A stretch of 64,000 bases of DNA from Peribacillus frigoritolerans (GCF_030676415.1 NZ_JAUUTW010000022.1:1-64000), one strand, 5' to 3'. Counted from the first letter of the stretch, positions 8,224 to 18,321 are shown. Translations and numbers: made by a program. Notes: generated from the letters alone by a model not told the origin.

Positions 8224-8922
8224 CTATATATTTCTGTAACACACAGCTGCTTTGTAATTAGTATCGAGATTTAACTCTTTTATTTCCCATCCTGTTAAGT
8301 GACCATTTTCAGCCTTTATCTCGATATTTAGATCTAATACATCGAATGATGTTAATGAATAGGATAAACCTTTGCCAATGGCCTTTACAAAGGCTTCTTT
8401 TCGAACCCATACTTCATAAAAAAACTCACATTGTTTTGAGTGTTCAAGAGTTAAAAAGGTCTGCTTTTCTCTTTCTGTAAAGATATAATCAATAACTGAA
8501 ATAAAATTAAATAATTGCCTTACAAATTCAACATCAATCCCGATATCTTTCCCACTCCCTATTGCTATACAAAGATAATCGTGAGAGTGAGACAAGTTAA
8601 AAGATATCCCAGTTCGATGGATTTCATCAAGATATGGTTTACCATACGGATTATATTTAAACATAATATTTTTAGGACAATCATTAATATATTTTCCTAT
8701 AATCCATCTTAATAAACCGCGGCTTATGATATAACGAGATCGAGACTTCTGGTCAATGAATTGTTTTGCACGCTCTTTCTCTTCATATAAAAGATATTCT
8801 TTTAATCTTCTCTTAATCCAATTAGGTTGAATTAAACTACCAAACCACACATCTAAACCAGGAATAACTTCCTTTTTTGTTAAAACTGATTCTAACTGTA
8901 TTGATTGAATCGGCATGCCCAA
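8224..8922 (-). CDS. 4'-phosphopantetheinyl transferase, Sfp type
   Basis: This should convert the apo carrier domains of the adjoining NRPS and PKS to their holo form using coenzyme A. The 232 residues show the family signatures: NPYGKPYL, FNLSHSHDY, GIDVE near residue 125 and FYEVWVRKEAFVKAIGKGL near 170. The TTG at 8922 lies six bases after GGAGG; an ATG at 8916 is the alternative. It is the last gene of the cluster, 93 bp after the PKS. All three acidic metal-binding positions appear present. Confidence 0.9.
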   Translation of the reverse strand: MGMPIQSIQLESVLTKKEVIPGLDVWFGSLIQPNWIKRRLKEYLLYEEKERAKQFIDQKSRSRYIISRGLLRWIIGKYINDCPKNIMFKYNPYGKPYLDEIHRTGISFNLSHSHDYLCIAIGSGKDIGIDVEFVRQLFNFISVIDYIFTEREKQTFLTLEHSKQCEFFYEVWVRKEAFVKAIGKGLSYSLTSFDVLDLNIEIKAENGHLTGWEIKELNLDTNYKAAVCYRNI

Positions 8923-9015
8923 TTATTTCCTCCAATAAACATTTATCTATCTGTAAAGAAAACTCACTAACTGGAGAACCTATAAAGGTAAAGTATCCAC
9001 TTCCTTTTTTAACCT

Positions 9016-12000
9016 TTATACAAGTAATAAAGAAAGATTCTTTTCGATTTCTTCACATATAATTTGCAAATTATTTGGTATGTTAAAAATTGAATAATGG
9101 TCACCTGAAAGAGAAATAACATTTAGGTTACCATCAATGTAATTTTTCCATTCTTCTTTACTAATGTCTAATTCACCCAAATATTTCGTAAGATCATTAA
9201 GATCAGAACCTCGTTCTATTGCATCAAAGATCAATATACTTCCCATAAATTTGCTTTGAGGTTTATATTTTTGAAGTATTTGAATATTCATACACCATAT
9301 TTCAAAAAATTGCTTCAAATCACTTACTGGAAATTCTTTTGGAATAACATTTAATTTACATAAAGACTCTATCATTTCATCTAGTGTTTGTTCTTGAAGC
9401 TGTTCTATCATCTTATTACCCAAACTTTTCTTAGACCTAAATAATGCATTTACTAAAATCGGGAAAGATTTTACAAACTTTTCATTGTCTATGTTCTGAC
9501 TATTATAGGTTGAAGGTACAAAACTATCGATCATAATTAGATCAGATACTTGTTCCCCTTGTTGTTGCAATTGCAAGGCCATTTCTAAGGCAAGGTTCCC
9601 TCCAAAAGAATAACCCCCAATAAGATACGGACCTTTAGGCTGAACTTTTCGAATCTCAGATATATAACGCTCTGTAAGTTGCTCCATACTTAAATTTGAT
9701 GAATTCAACAACTCAACAGGAAACTGAATTCCATATAGCGTAGGATGTTCATTTAAGTATTTAGCAAGCTGATTGTAAATCATTACAGTTCCACCTGAAG
9801 GGTGAATGAAAAATAGATTTCTTGGCTGCGTTCCATCTTTGATTTTCAATACAATTTGTTCAGAGTTCAGCTTGAAGAGATTTTGGCTCTGATGTAGAGT
9901 TTGTAGATGAGTGATTAAACTTTTTAAAGTCGAATGGGTCATAAACTCTTCCATCGATACATTTATATTTAATTGACTCTTTATATCCGCTATAATGTCA
10001 ATTGCTGTAAGGGAGTCTCCATCAAGGTTTAGGAAAAAGTCATCATCTGGAAGAATACCTTCAATATCTAAACTTTTTTCCCATATATATGTGATTTGTT
10101 TTTCTAGTGAATCGTTTTGTTCTGACCCTATATTAATATTATTTGTCTTCGTTTCTTTTTCAAAATTGGAATCAATATCAATCCAAAACTTCTTTTTATC
10201 AAATGGATAAGTCGGTAAAGGTATGCGCCCTACTGCCTGATTATCATACAATAATGACCAATCAATTTCGGTACCTGAAATCCACATTTTTCCTATTTGG
10301 TCTAAAAAGGCAAATGCAGGAGAGCTTTCAGGATTCATAATTGGTATTGAAAACAGGGTTACTTCTTTTTTAAAGAGATGTTCAGTAAATCCCTTAGGAT
10401 CTGAAACGGAACATCTTCCGATCCAATGGCTATCCGGATTAGAAATAACAGCTTGAATATCTCTGCCACTAGAAGAAATCACTTTAATTCCCTTAGATGT
10501 TGAAATTACTTGTTGTCTATCAGCTAAGCCATACAATTTATTTAGTAAACTATCGATTACTTTATCTGTGCTCCAAATTCCTACAATAGACGCTGCGACA
10601 AAATCTGAAATCTGATCAGAACAGTTGATTTTTGTAGGATGAATTCCTAAATCAAGCAGTAATTTTGCAATTGAATGTAGACAAACAAATTGAAGAAGAA
10701 TATCTTCACTTGAACAACGAAAATCCTCATGATCCGATTCTAATAGATTTTTTTTCAATGAACTTATATTTGACTTTGTTTCAATCTGTTGAATTAAGTC
10801 ATCCACTTTTAAACGATAGGCGTTTAATTCATTATATAATTGAACATAGTATTTTCGATTAGCTGTTGCCGAAATGGAAAATGTATAAGGTTTTAAATTA
10901 GTTTCTGAAACTTGGTTCGTTTGTTCGCTTTGGTTACTTTTACATTCATCCAGTAACTCCTCTTTATCGTGACAAACCATGTATGTCCTAGCATCAAACA
11001 CTTTACGTCCTACTGCTAGAGTATAAGCAATATCTGATAAAGTTTGATTGGGATGTTTTTTAATATGTTGTTGCAATTGATCAATCATTTGTTCTAATTT
11101 GTTTTCAGTTTTAGCCGACAAAATGAGGATATGTGGCCCTACTTGAGTTTCTGGAATCCTTTCCGGTGCCTTCTGTAATATCGCATGAGCATTGGTTCCT
11201 CCCATTCCCAAAGAACTGACCCCTGCATAGACTAAAGGATTTTCTTTGTTTCTCCTTTGTAACGATTCGTTAACGTAAAATGGACTATTTTGAAAATCAA
11301 TTTTCTTATTAGGAGTTTTATAATGAATACTTCTAGGAATTGTATTTTCCTTTAGAACCATAGTTGCTTTAATCACATTAGCTATTCCAGCAGCAGCATC
11401 CAAATGACCAATATTAGGCTTTACTGAACCAATTGCACAAAATTGTTTTTTTGTAGTAGAAAATGCGTCACTTAATGCTTTGATTTCAATTGGATCACCT
11501 AAAGAAGTTCCAGTGCCATGTGTTTCAATATATTCAATATCTTCTGGTGTAATACCAGCCATTTCAATTGCTTCATGGATTGCATTAGCTTGACCTGTTG
11601 GACTTGGAGCTGTGAATCCTACCTTTAATCTTCCATCATTATTAATGGCTGTACTTTTGATAACAGCATGTATTGTATCTCGGTCTTCCAAAGCTTTTTC
11701 AAGTGGTTTTAATAGGATGATACCACATCCATTTCCTTTCACTGTTCCAGTAGCCTCATCATCAAATGATCTACAATAACCATCTTTGGATAATGTTCCA
11801 CCTTCTTTATACAAATATCCCGTTTGCTGTGGAACTGTTATGCTTACTCCACCAGCTAATGCTATTTCACATTCTCCATTAATTAAACTTTGACAAGCAA
11901 CATGTACTGCTACTAAAGATGAAGAACAAGCTGTTTGAATAGAAAGACTTGGTCCAGTTAAATTCAACTTATAAGATACTCGGGTACTCAGAAAATCTTT

Positions 12001-12468
12001 ATCATTTCCAAGCATTACTGGATAACTTAAAATATCCTTTCCATATTCCTTACTTTGACATATATTACGAAGCAAGTAAGTACTTGGGCTCATACTACCA
12101 TATACACCAATATTTCTCGGGTTGGCATTAGAAGGATACCCAGATACTTCTAATGCTTCCCATGCACATTCTAAAAAAATTCTTTGCTGTGGATCTGTTA
12201 ATTTAGCATCATTAGGTGTGAATTCAAAAAAATCCGCATCAAAATATTCAATGTCTTCTAATACTACTCCCCTTTTCACATATTCATTTTTATTGTATGA
12301 ATCTTTTTTCACCCCTGATTTTTCTAATTCATTTTCATTAAATGTATATCCTGATTCCTTCTCTGCAATAAGGTTATCCCAAAATTCACATGGCGTCTTT
12401 GCACCAGGAAATCTAGATGCCATACCAATAATGGCGATATCGGTAAACTCAACATTCAGTGTACTCAT
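9016..12468 (-). CDS. Type I PKS module: KS - degenerate AT - ACP - thioesterase
   Basis: The 1150-residue protein opens with a complete ketosynthase (about 8-430) with Cys181 in TACSSS, His317 in HGTGT and His355 in NIGHLDAAAG. After the KS-AT linker, residues about 525-740 align loosely with an acyltransferase (LLQFVCLHSIAKLLLDLGI, DFVAASIVGIWS) but lack the opening GQG and the GHSxGE nucleophile motif; the segment is also short. The post-AT linker LPTYPFDKKKFW follows, then an ACP with Ser819 in LDGDSL and a thioesterase with Ser954 in GYSFGG, Asp981 and His1124. No reductive domains are present. It starts 29 bp after the NRPS. The extender unit must be supplied in trans. Confidence 0.9.
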   Translation of the reverse strand: MSTLNVEFTDIAIIGMASRFPGAKTPCEFWDNLIAEKESGYTFNENELEKSGVKKDSYNKNEYVKRGVVLEDIEYFDADFFEFTPNDAKLTDPQQRIFLECAWEALEVSGYPSNANPRNIGVYGSMSPSTYLLRNICQSKEYGKDILSYPVMLGNDKDFLSTRVSYKLNLTGPSLSIQTACSSSLVAVHVACQSLINGECEIALAGGVSITVPQQTGYLYKEGGTLSKDGYCRSFDDEATGTVKGNGCGIILLKPLEKALEDRDTIHAVIKSTAINNDGRLKVGFTAPSPTGQANAIHEAIEMAGITPEDIEYIETHGTGTSLGDPIEIKALSDAFSTTKKQFCAIGSVKPNIGHLDAAAGIANVIKATMVLKENTIPRSIHYKTPNKKIDFQNSPFYVNESLQRRNKENPLVYAGVSSLGMGGTNAHAILQKAPERIPETQVGPHILILSAKTENKLEQMIDQLQQHIKKHPNQTLSDIAYTLAVGRKVFDARTYMVCHDKEELLDECKSNQSEQTNQVSETNLKPYTFSISATANRKYYVQLYNELNAYRLKVDDLIQQIETKSNISSLKKNLLESDHEDFRCSSEDILLQFVCLHSIAKLLLDLGIHPTKINCSDQISDFVAASIVGIWSTDKVIDSLLNKLYGLADRQQVISTSKGIKVISSSGRDIQAVISNPDSHWIGRCSVSDPKGFTEHLFKKEVTLFSIPIMNPESSPAFAFLDQIGKMWISGTEIDWSLLYDNQAVGRIPLPTYPFDKKKFWIDIDSNFEKETKTNNINIGSEQNDSLEKQITYIWEKSLDIEGILPDDDFFLNLDGDSLTAIDIIADIKSQLNINVSMEEFMTHSTLKSLITHLQTLHQSQNLFKLNSEQIVLKIKDGTQPRNLFFIHPSGGTVMIYNQLAKYLNEHPTLYGIQFPVELLNSSNLSMEQLTERYISEIRKVQPKGPYLIGGYSFGGNLALEMALQLQQQGEQVSDLIMIDSFVPSTYNSQNIDNEKFVKSFPILVNALFRSKKSLGNKMIEQLQEQTLDEMIESLCKLNVIPKEFPVSDLKQFFEIWCMNIQILQKYKPQSKFMGSILIFDAIERGSDLNDLTKYLGELDISKEEWKNYIDGNLNVISLSGDHYSIFNIPNNLQIICEEIEKNLSLLLV

Positions 12469-12497
12469 TATTGTACTCCCTCACTTAAAGATACTTT

Positions 12498-15400
12498 TTA
12501 CTTGTTGTTTATTAACTTTCTTCTCATTAATGCTTCTTTTCTATTATTTAATTTTGGTACTTTCGCTTTTATTGGTGAAGGTTCTTCGAGTTGCTTTAAA
12601 AATTCTGCCAACGATAGTGGTGTAGTGTATTGAAATAAATCCACCATAGAAAAATCTTTGTATTTAGCCTTATCGTTCAACTTAAAATATACTTCTGTAA
12701 TTAGTAATGAGGTACCGCCAATATCAAAGAAATTATCATAATCATTCACATTATCTACTTTCAAAACTTCCTTCCAAATTGTCTTGATCTTTTCATTAAT
12801 TGACATATCTTCTAATGAATTACTAGATTCTTTAAGTAAAGGTGCAGGTAATGCTGCATAATCTATTTTCCCATTCACTGTCATTGGTTTGTAAGGTATC
12901 TCAAGAATAAGAGATGGCACCATATATTCTGGTAATTTGGTACGTAAATATAACTTCAAATCACTTTCATCAAGTTTATGTTCATTGTCCAAAACAACAT
13001 AAGCGACTAGTCGAATATCATTATTTTTAAAAGTATGCACAATTACGACACTATCTTTGCAAGCAGAATGTTGCTGTAAAGTGAACTCAATTTCTCCTAA
13101 TTCAACACGGTAGCCTCTTAATTGAATTTGCCTATCAATCCGTTCAATAAATTCCAATGTACCATTCGGTAACATCTTCACTTCATCGCCAGTTCGATAA
13201 ACATTTCCTTGATCCGAAATACCTTCTAAAAATCGTGTCTTTGTTAATTCTTCTCGGTTATAATAACCTTTTGAGACCCCTGATCCACCTATATACAATT
13301 CTCCTGGTATACCTATTGGCAAGTTTTCCATATATTGATTCTTCACAAATAACTCTACATCTGTTAAAGGATATCCAATAATACTACAATTAGGATTTTC
13401 CAAATCATTACGTTTAATCGGATAATATGTAGCTAGAATCGTTGTTTCTGTTGGTCCATATACATTGAATAACTGAGGTTGTTTATCTCCATAGATTTCT
13501 ATCCAGGGTTTCAAAATATTAAAATGCAGAGTCTCTCCACCAAGGATGATATAACGTAACGATAATGGAGCTCTACCTTCTTGATTTTTAACGACCTCTA
13601 TTAACTGGCTAAAAGCAGATGGAGTCATTTGTAAAACGGTTATCTTTTCATTTACCATTAGTTCAAACATTTTATCGGGAGCTTTTCGGCTTAGCTCATC
13701 GACAATCACTAGCTTTCCTCCAAATAAAAGTGATCCAAATATTTCCCATATAGAAGGATCAAATCCATAGGAATGGTATAAAAACCAACTATCGTCTTCA
13801 TTAAAATGAAAATCTTTTTCAGCAGCCTTAAATGATCTTAAAACATTATAATGAGAAACCATTACACCCTTAGGTTTTCCAGTCGAACCGGATGTATAGA
13901 TAATATAAGCTAGCTGCTCAGGATCTGAAACTACATCTGGACAAGATTTAGGCATGTCTACAATTTCAATTTCAAGTTCTTTCCAACAATAGAAATTTTC
14001 TTTATCTTGCATCTTAATTAGTAGATCATTATCAATTATGCATGGAGGAAAATTTAAATCTGATAAAATATATTCTAAGCGTTCAACAGGCATTATTGGA
14101 TCGACTGGAACATAAGCTCTTCCAGATTTAAGAATCCCCAAAATAACTGCTACTAGGGATGGTGAACGCGGAAGCGAAACTGCGATGTTCGTCTCTTGTT
14201 TCGGAAATTTTTCATTAATTAAGTGAGCAATTTGATTAGATAATTCATCTAACTGTTGGTAAGTCCATTGCTCTTCCCCGTTCTTAATTGATACTTTTTT
14301 AGGGGACTTCAAAACTTGCTCTATAAACATATCGTGAAGTGTATGTGCTAGTGGAAAATGTTTATTAGCTTTAAACAAACTTTGGAGTGTATTATTCTCC
14401 TTTTCTTCTAACAATGGAATATCTGATATCTTTTTGTTATCTTCACTTAAAATAATTTTTATTAACGCTGTAAATATGTTTTCTAAATGGGCATCTTTTA
14501 AATAGGAGCCATATTGTATTTTTACTCTGTATATATCTTCTATTTTTTCTACACTTGAGCTTAACGGAAAGTTAAGATATTCTGATCGAATTGGTATATG
14601 TGTTACCTTGCAGTCCGTTATATCAAAGGCAAGTTTTTGTGTATAATAAGTAAATAAAGTGTTAAATTTATCTGATACTTTATGAGGCTTCTCTGGAAGT
14701 ATTTCTTTGATGTGAGATGAGATGTCAAAGTTTTGATATCTTATTAGAGACATTGTCTTTCGTTTTACAGCAAGACATAGGTCCTGAAAAGAATCATGTT
14801 CTTGAATATTAATACCTAGAGGTAAACTATTTACAAAATAGCCAAATATTTTCTTGTTATTCCTAGAACGATTGGCTAGTGGTATTCCAGTTACTATTTT
14901 ATTTTTGCTAAAAAGCTTATGAACCATAATAAAATAAGTCGATAAGAAGAAACTAAAATCAGAAAGATTGTTCGTTTTAATATATGTACTAATTTTCTCT
15001 GATAAATCCGCTGGAAAATCAAAGTTCATCTCCTGACCTATTAATCTCCCATGTTTATCTCTTTTCTGTTCTAATTCTTCAATTTGAAGCGCTTCAAAAT
15101 CTTTTAATTCTCCCTTAAAATAGGATAAAGCTCGATGATTATGTTTAAGGAATTCTTCGTGATTTATTGTAAAATAAGCCTCTTCTTCTATCTCTTCTTT
15201 AAGTTCTATTTCTATTTCATCTAAGTCTTTTTTACTATTATAATAAAAAGAAAAGAGGTTGAATTTTTCAAAACCACTATACCCATCAAAAATAATATGA
15301 GGAAAGCACATTGAAAAATAACTTATATTTTCATTACTATAAAACACTTTAAATTTACTAAGCGGCCATTCATTTATATTAATAACAGCTTGAGAAACTT

Positions 15401-15734
15401 CATTGGTATATTGTATGACGTTCTCTTCCCATTGTTCTTTGGTTAATGAGCTAGAGAGGTGTTCTACATCTAATGTGATCGCACGTGTTGAATCATATAC
15501 TTGGAAAGGTAAACCTTCTTGTTGTTCAAAGTGAACCTTAAAAACGCCAGCACTTCCATAAATCATTCTCCATATTTCTGTAAATCTTTCTAAGTTGATT
15601 CTTCCTTCAATTTTATAACAATAAGTTAAATTATAAGATGGATCATGAGGATAAAATTGATGGTGTGCAAAAAGCATTTTTTGAACTGGTGTTAAGTGAT
15701 ATTTTTTTGTTGAATTCTGGTTTCCTTTTAACAT
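12498..15734 (-). CDS. Non-ribosomal peptide synthetase module: C - A - PCP
   Basis: The 1078 residues comprise a condensation domain (about 10-440) with PHIIFDG (His146, Asp150; the first His of HHxxxDG is Pro), an adenylation domain (about 460-960) with YTSGSTGKPKG, NVYGPTETT, YRTGD, RGYRVELGEIE and Lys956 in NGKID, and a carrier domain with Ser1009 in DIGGTSL. A hand alignment to GrsA gives a specificity code near D-P-W-Q-I-G-V-I-L-K, which might suit a small residue; this is weak. With no upstream module, the C domain probably accepts an acyl starter. The tail is basic and may dock to the PKS. AAGGAG precedes the ATG. Confidence 0.9.
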   Translation of the reverse strand: MLKGNQNSTKKYHLTPVQKMLFAHHQFYPHDPSYNLTYCYKIEGRINLERFTEIWRMIYGSAGVFKVHFEQQEGLPFQVYDSTRAITLDVEHLSSSLTKEQWEENVIQYTNEVSQAVININEWPLSKFKVFYSNENISYFSMCFPHIIFDGYSGFEKFNLFSFYYNSKKDLDEIEIELKEEIEEEAYFTINHEEFLKHNHRALSYFKGELKDFEALQIEELEQKRDKHGRLIGQEMNFDFPADLSEKISTYIKTNNLSDFSFFLSTYFIMVHKLFSKNKIVTGIPLANRSRNNKKIFGYFVNSLPLGINIQEHDSFQDLCLAVKRKTMSLIRYQNFDISSHIKEILPEKPHKVSDKFNTLFTYYTQKLAFDITDCKVTHIPIRSEYLNFPLSSSVEKIEDIYRVKIQYGSYLKDAHLENIFTALIKIILSEDNKKISDIPLLEEKENNTLQSLFKANKHFPLAHTLHDMFIEQVLKSPKKVSIKNGEEQWTYQQLDELSNQIAHLINEKFPKQETNIAVSLPRSPSLVAVILGILKSGRAYVPVDPIMPVERLEYILSDLNFPPCIIDNDLLIKMQDKENFYCWKELEIEIVDMPKSCPDVVSDPEQLAYIIYTSGSTGKPKGVMVSHYNVLRSFKAAEKDFHFNEDDSWFLYHSYGFDPSIWEIFGSLLFGGKLVIVDELSRKAPDKMFELMVNEKITVLQMTPSAFSQLIEVVKNQEGRAPLSLRYIILGGETLHFNILKPWIEIYGDKQPQLFNVYGPTETTILATYYPIKRNDLENPNCSIIGYPLTDVELFVKNQYMENLPIGIPGELYIGGSGVSKGYYNREELTKTRFLEGISDQGNVYRTGDEVKMLPNGTLEFIERIDRQIQLRGYRVELGEIEFTLQQHSACKDSVVIVHTFKNNDIRLVAYVVLDNEHKLDESDLKLYLRTKLPEYMVPSLILEIPYKPMTVNGKIDYAALPAPLLKESSNSLEDMSINEKIKTIWKEVLKVDNVNDYDNFFDIGGTSLLITEVYFKLNDKAKYKDFSMVDLFQYTTPLSLAEFLKQLEEPSPIKAKVPKLNNRKEALMRRKLINNK

Positions 15735-15857
15735 ATTTTTCTCCTTAGTTTTAATAACTTATATGTATTTTTACTTTTCATAAGAAAAGTAAATGTTTAT
15801 AGTCGTTTCTCTTTTGTTTAAATGAATAATAGTTTTATAACTTATAAGGATAGAAAA

Positions 15858-17057
15858 TCATTGAACTCGAACACGTTTGAATCCAGATGTTACAAGAATA
15901 ACAATTAGCTTTCGCAGAAAATTAAATCGCTTAACTAGTTTAAAACCAATAGAAGAGTTTTTATCTTTAAGTATTGGGTCAATTATTTGTTTTTGCATGA
16001 CACCTTGATAAGCTTGAATTATTTTTGTAGGTAATTCTCGTTGTTTTTGAACTCTAGCTAGATCTTTCAGAGAAACATGACCAGACTTTAAAGGAGCTGA
16101 AAGCACATTTGCAACAACTACGGCATCCTGAATGGCATAGTTTATACCGACTGCACCAAGTGGCGACATTGTATGTGCTGCATCTCCGATAAATAGTAAA
16201 TTTGGTAAATACCACTGTTTTAGTCTACTTGAAGAGGCAGATAAAACAGATAATTGATCCCAATTTTTTAAGGATGAAATTCGATCTGAAAATTCTGGTA
16301 CAAGTTCATATAGTGCACGATGTAAATTTTCCATCCCTTTTATTCTAATCTCTTTAAACGAACCTTTTGGAATAAACATTCCAATTTGCCAATAGTCTCC
16401 CCTATTTACACAAGCAAGCATATTTAACTGATTAGAATGATTAGAACGATTAAACATGTATTCTGGTTCAGTAGAATGACGTGGCAATCGAAACCAAATA
16501 ATATCAATAGGTTTAGTTAATTCAGTCGGTGACACATTCGACAACTTACTAATAGTCGAATTACGACCATCGGCAGCTACTGTTAAAATTGATCTTATCT
16601 CATGAAATTCTCCATCTTTTTGTATTTTAACTCCATTTATTTTATTGTCTTCGTTCAATAACTCCACCACTTTTGCCCCCATAATATACTTGAAATGGTC
16701 ATACTTCGTAGCTTCAGATACAATAAACTCTAAAAACTGTGACTGACTCATTGTAGTTAAGTGTGGGAATTTCGAACGTAATGTTGTGAAATCAAGTACT
16801 ATTGAACCATGTGGAGAATCTATCTTTGCTGAGTATATTTTAGTATGGGGAATTTCGAATAATTTATTAATTAACCCTAATTCATCAACTATTTCCATTA
16901 TTGAAGAATGGAAAACCTCTCCACGGAAGCTTCTATTAAACGACTTGTGCTGTTCGATCAATGTTACTGGAATACCTTTTCGTGCCAACAGTAAAGCAAG
17001 CATAACCCCTCCAGGTCCACCACCAACTACGCAGCAAGATGTTGAATGACTTAACAT
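15858..17057 (-). CDS. FAD-dependent monooxygenase
   Basis: A 399-residue aromatic-hydroxylase-type flavoprotein. It has the dinucleotide motif VVGGGPGGVMLALLLARKG at 10-28, the DG motif AADGRNSTI near 165 and the GD motif FIGDAAHTMSPLGAVGIN near 285. The C-terminal 40 residues are basic and hydrophobic, which may anchor it at the membrane. It lies 19 bp after the DoxX gene and 123 bp before the NRPS, so it probably hydroxylates or epoxidises the cluster's product or a precursor. Confidence 0.85.
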   Translation of the reverse strand: MLSHSTSCCVVGGGPGGVMLALLLARKGIPVTLIEQHKSFNRSFRGEVFHSSIMEIVDELGLINKLFEIPHTKIYSAKIDSPHGSIVLDFTTLRSKFPHLTTMSQSQFLEFIVSEATKYDHFKYIMGAKVVELLNEDNKINGVKIQKDGEFHEIRSILTVAADGRNSTISKLSNVSPTELTKPIDIIWFRLPRHSTEPEYMFNRSNHSNQLNMLACVNRGDYWQIGMFIPKGSFKEIRIKGMENLHRALYELVPEFSDRISSLKNWDQLSVLSASSSRLKQWYLPNLLFIGDAAHTMSPLGAVGINYAIQDAVVVANVLSAPLKSGHVSLKDLARVQKQRELPTKIIQAYQGVMQKQIIDPILKDKNSSIGFKLVKRFNFLRKLIVILVTSGFKRVRVQ

Positions 17058-17076
17058 AAAAACACATCCTTAATTT

Positions 17077-17424
17077 TTAATTATTGTAATAACGGACTAT
17101 TAGAATAATACCTAATATTAAACAAATTGTTGAAGGGATAGCCGTAGTTAGAGGTTGTTGAACCTTAAAAATATGCGTATAGATTGCACCAAGCATAAAT
17201 ACCATAACTATTGAACTACCTATGATTGCAAAACTACGATTCCAGAAACCAATAATAATTGCTATTGCAGCAATTATTTCCATAATTCCAGTAACTGTCA
17301 TAAACCACATTGGATATTGGTACTCATTCCAATGTTCGACCTGAAATTTCAATCTCATTACTTTAATTATTCCACCTAAACCTATAAAAGCCGCCAAGAT
17401 AATCTGTAAAATATTTATTATCAT
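17077..17424 (-). CDS. DoxX-like integral membrane protein
   Basis: The 115-residue protein has four hydrophobic segments with GGIIKVMRLKFQVEHWNEYQ after the first, as in DoxX-type proteins. It is the first gene after the regulator in the cluster and precedes the monooxygenase by 19 bp, so the two may work together in a membrane-linked redox step. The role is inferred from context only. Confidence 0.75.
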   Translation of the reverse strand: MIINILQIILAAFIGLGGIIKVMRLKFQVEHWNEYQYPMWFMTVTGIMEIIAAIAIIIGFWNRSFAIIGSSIVMVFMLGAIYTHIFKVQQPLTTAIPSTICLILGIILIVRYYNN

Positions 17425-17532
17425 TTCCTAATTCACTCCCTAAATCATTTCAAATTTGTTGGATTTCTTCCCTACATCAACGTTGTAAAGGTTGAAAAAA
17501 AGATAACAAAAATGAAGGCTTGCTAAATATTC

Positions 17533-18120
17533 TTATGATTGATCAACTATGCCATTTATCACCAAATTTACAACTTCTTCTGCTAATATTTTTGGATTAC
17601 TTTTATTTTTCATTAAGCATGAAGTAATTAAATGTTCAATCATCCCGAAGATACAAACAGCTGTGATATCCATCGACAAATTTGAACGAAAATATCCGGA
17701 TTGCTGTTCATACTTTAAATTGTTTGCTAATAATTCAATTATTTTACCTTTAAAAGACTCTGAATCATGGGCAAGAATTAGACCGACTATCGTTAAATCT
17801 GGATTATCTATAAAAAATTGAAATAATATTTCTATAGAAATTAAGATTCGTTGAGTAAGGTCTTCTTTTTCAATTTTTGGAGATAAACGTTGAGTTTCAA
17901 TCAACATGTGTAACTTATTTCGAAAATCCATGACTAATTCATCAAAAATAGCATCTTTACTAGAAAAATAGAGATAAAACCCAGGCTGAGTTAGGTTTGC
18001 ACGTTTAACAATGTCACTTACTTTTGTGTTATAAAATCCATGAGTAGCAAATTCATATGTTGCTGCTTCTTTAATACGTGCTTTAGTCTCTTTTCCTTTT
18101 AAACCTTTTTCTTTAACCAT
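17533..18120 (-). CDS. TetR-family regulator of the biosynthetic cluster
   Basis: Residues 10-60 form a TetR HTH (THGFYNTKVSDIVKRANLTQPGFYLYFSSKDAIFDEL); the rest is a helical ligand-binding domain of about 135 residues. The ATG at 18,120 follows GGGAG; an upstream ATG at 18,135 is less likely. It is transcribed in the same direction as the cluster, 108 bp before DoxX. A perfect 18-bp palindrome lies 25 bp upstream of its start. Confidence 0.85.
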   Translation of the reverse strand: MVKEKGLKGKETKARIKEAATYEFATHGFYNTKVSDIVKRANLTQPGFYLYFSSKDAIFDELVMDFRNKLHMLIETQRLSPKIEKEDLTQRILISIEILFQFFIDNPDLTIVGLILAHDSESFKGKIIELLANNLKYEQQSGYFRSNLSMDITAVCIFGMIEHLITSCLMKNKSNPKILAEEVVNLVINGIVDQS

Positions 18121-18144
18121 TTGAGCTCCCTTCATTGCTATTTT

Positions 18145-18162
18145 TATTACTTTAAAGTAATA
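18145..18162. promoter_or_regulatory. Candidate TetR operator
   Basis: TATTACTTTAAAGTAATA is a perfect palindrome located 25 bases upstream of the TetR start codon. I did not find a second copy before the DoxX gene, so if it controls the cluster, transcription probably starts ahead of the regulator gene. Confidence 0.5.
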
Positions 18163-18321
18163 TTACTCATTAATAACAATAACATATTATTGAAATAATG
18201 GTAAATAAATATATCATTAACTTTTTTTACCAAAATTAATTTTCACAAAATGTAGAATGTTATATGAAACTCTCTTTTCCTTAAATAGAGTGATTTTTGC
18301 CCGTTCTATACTGTTTGGCAT

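Noticed and set aside
12122..12625. Plus-strand frame of 167 codons antisense to the PKS/NRPS junction
   Set aside because: It is a shadow of the two large genes, whose domains are unambiguous.
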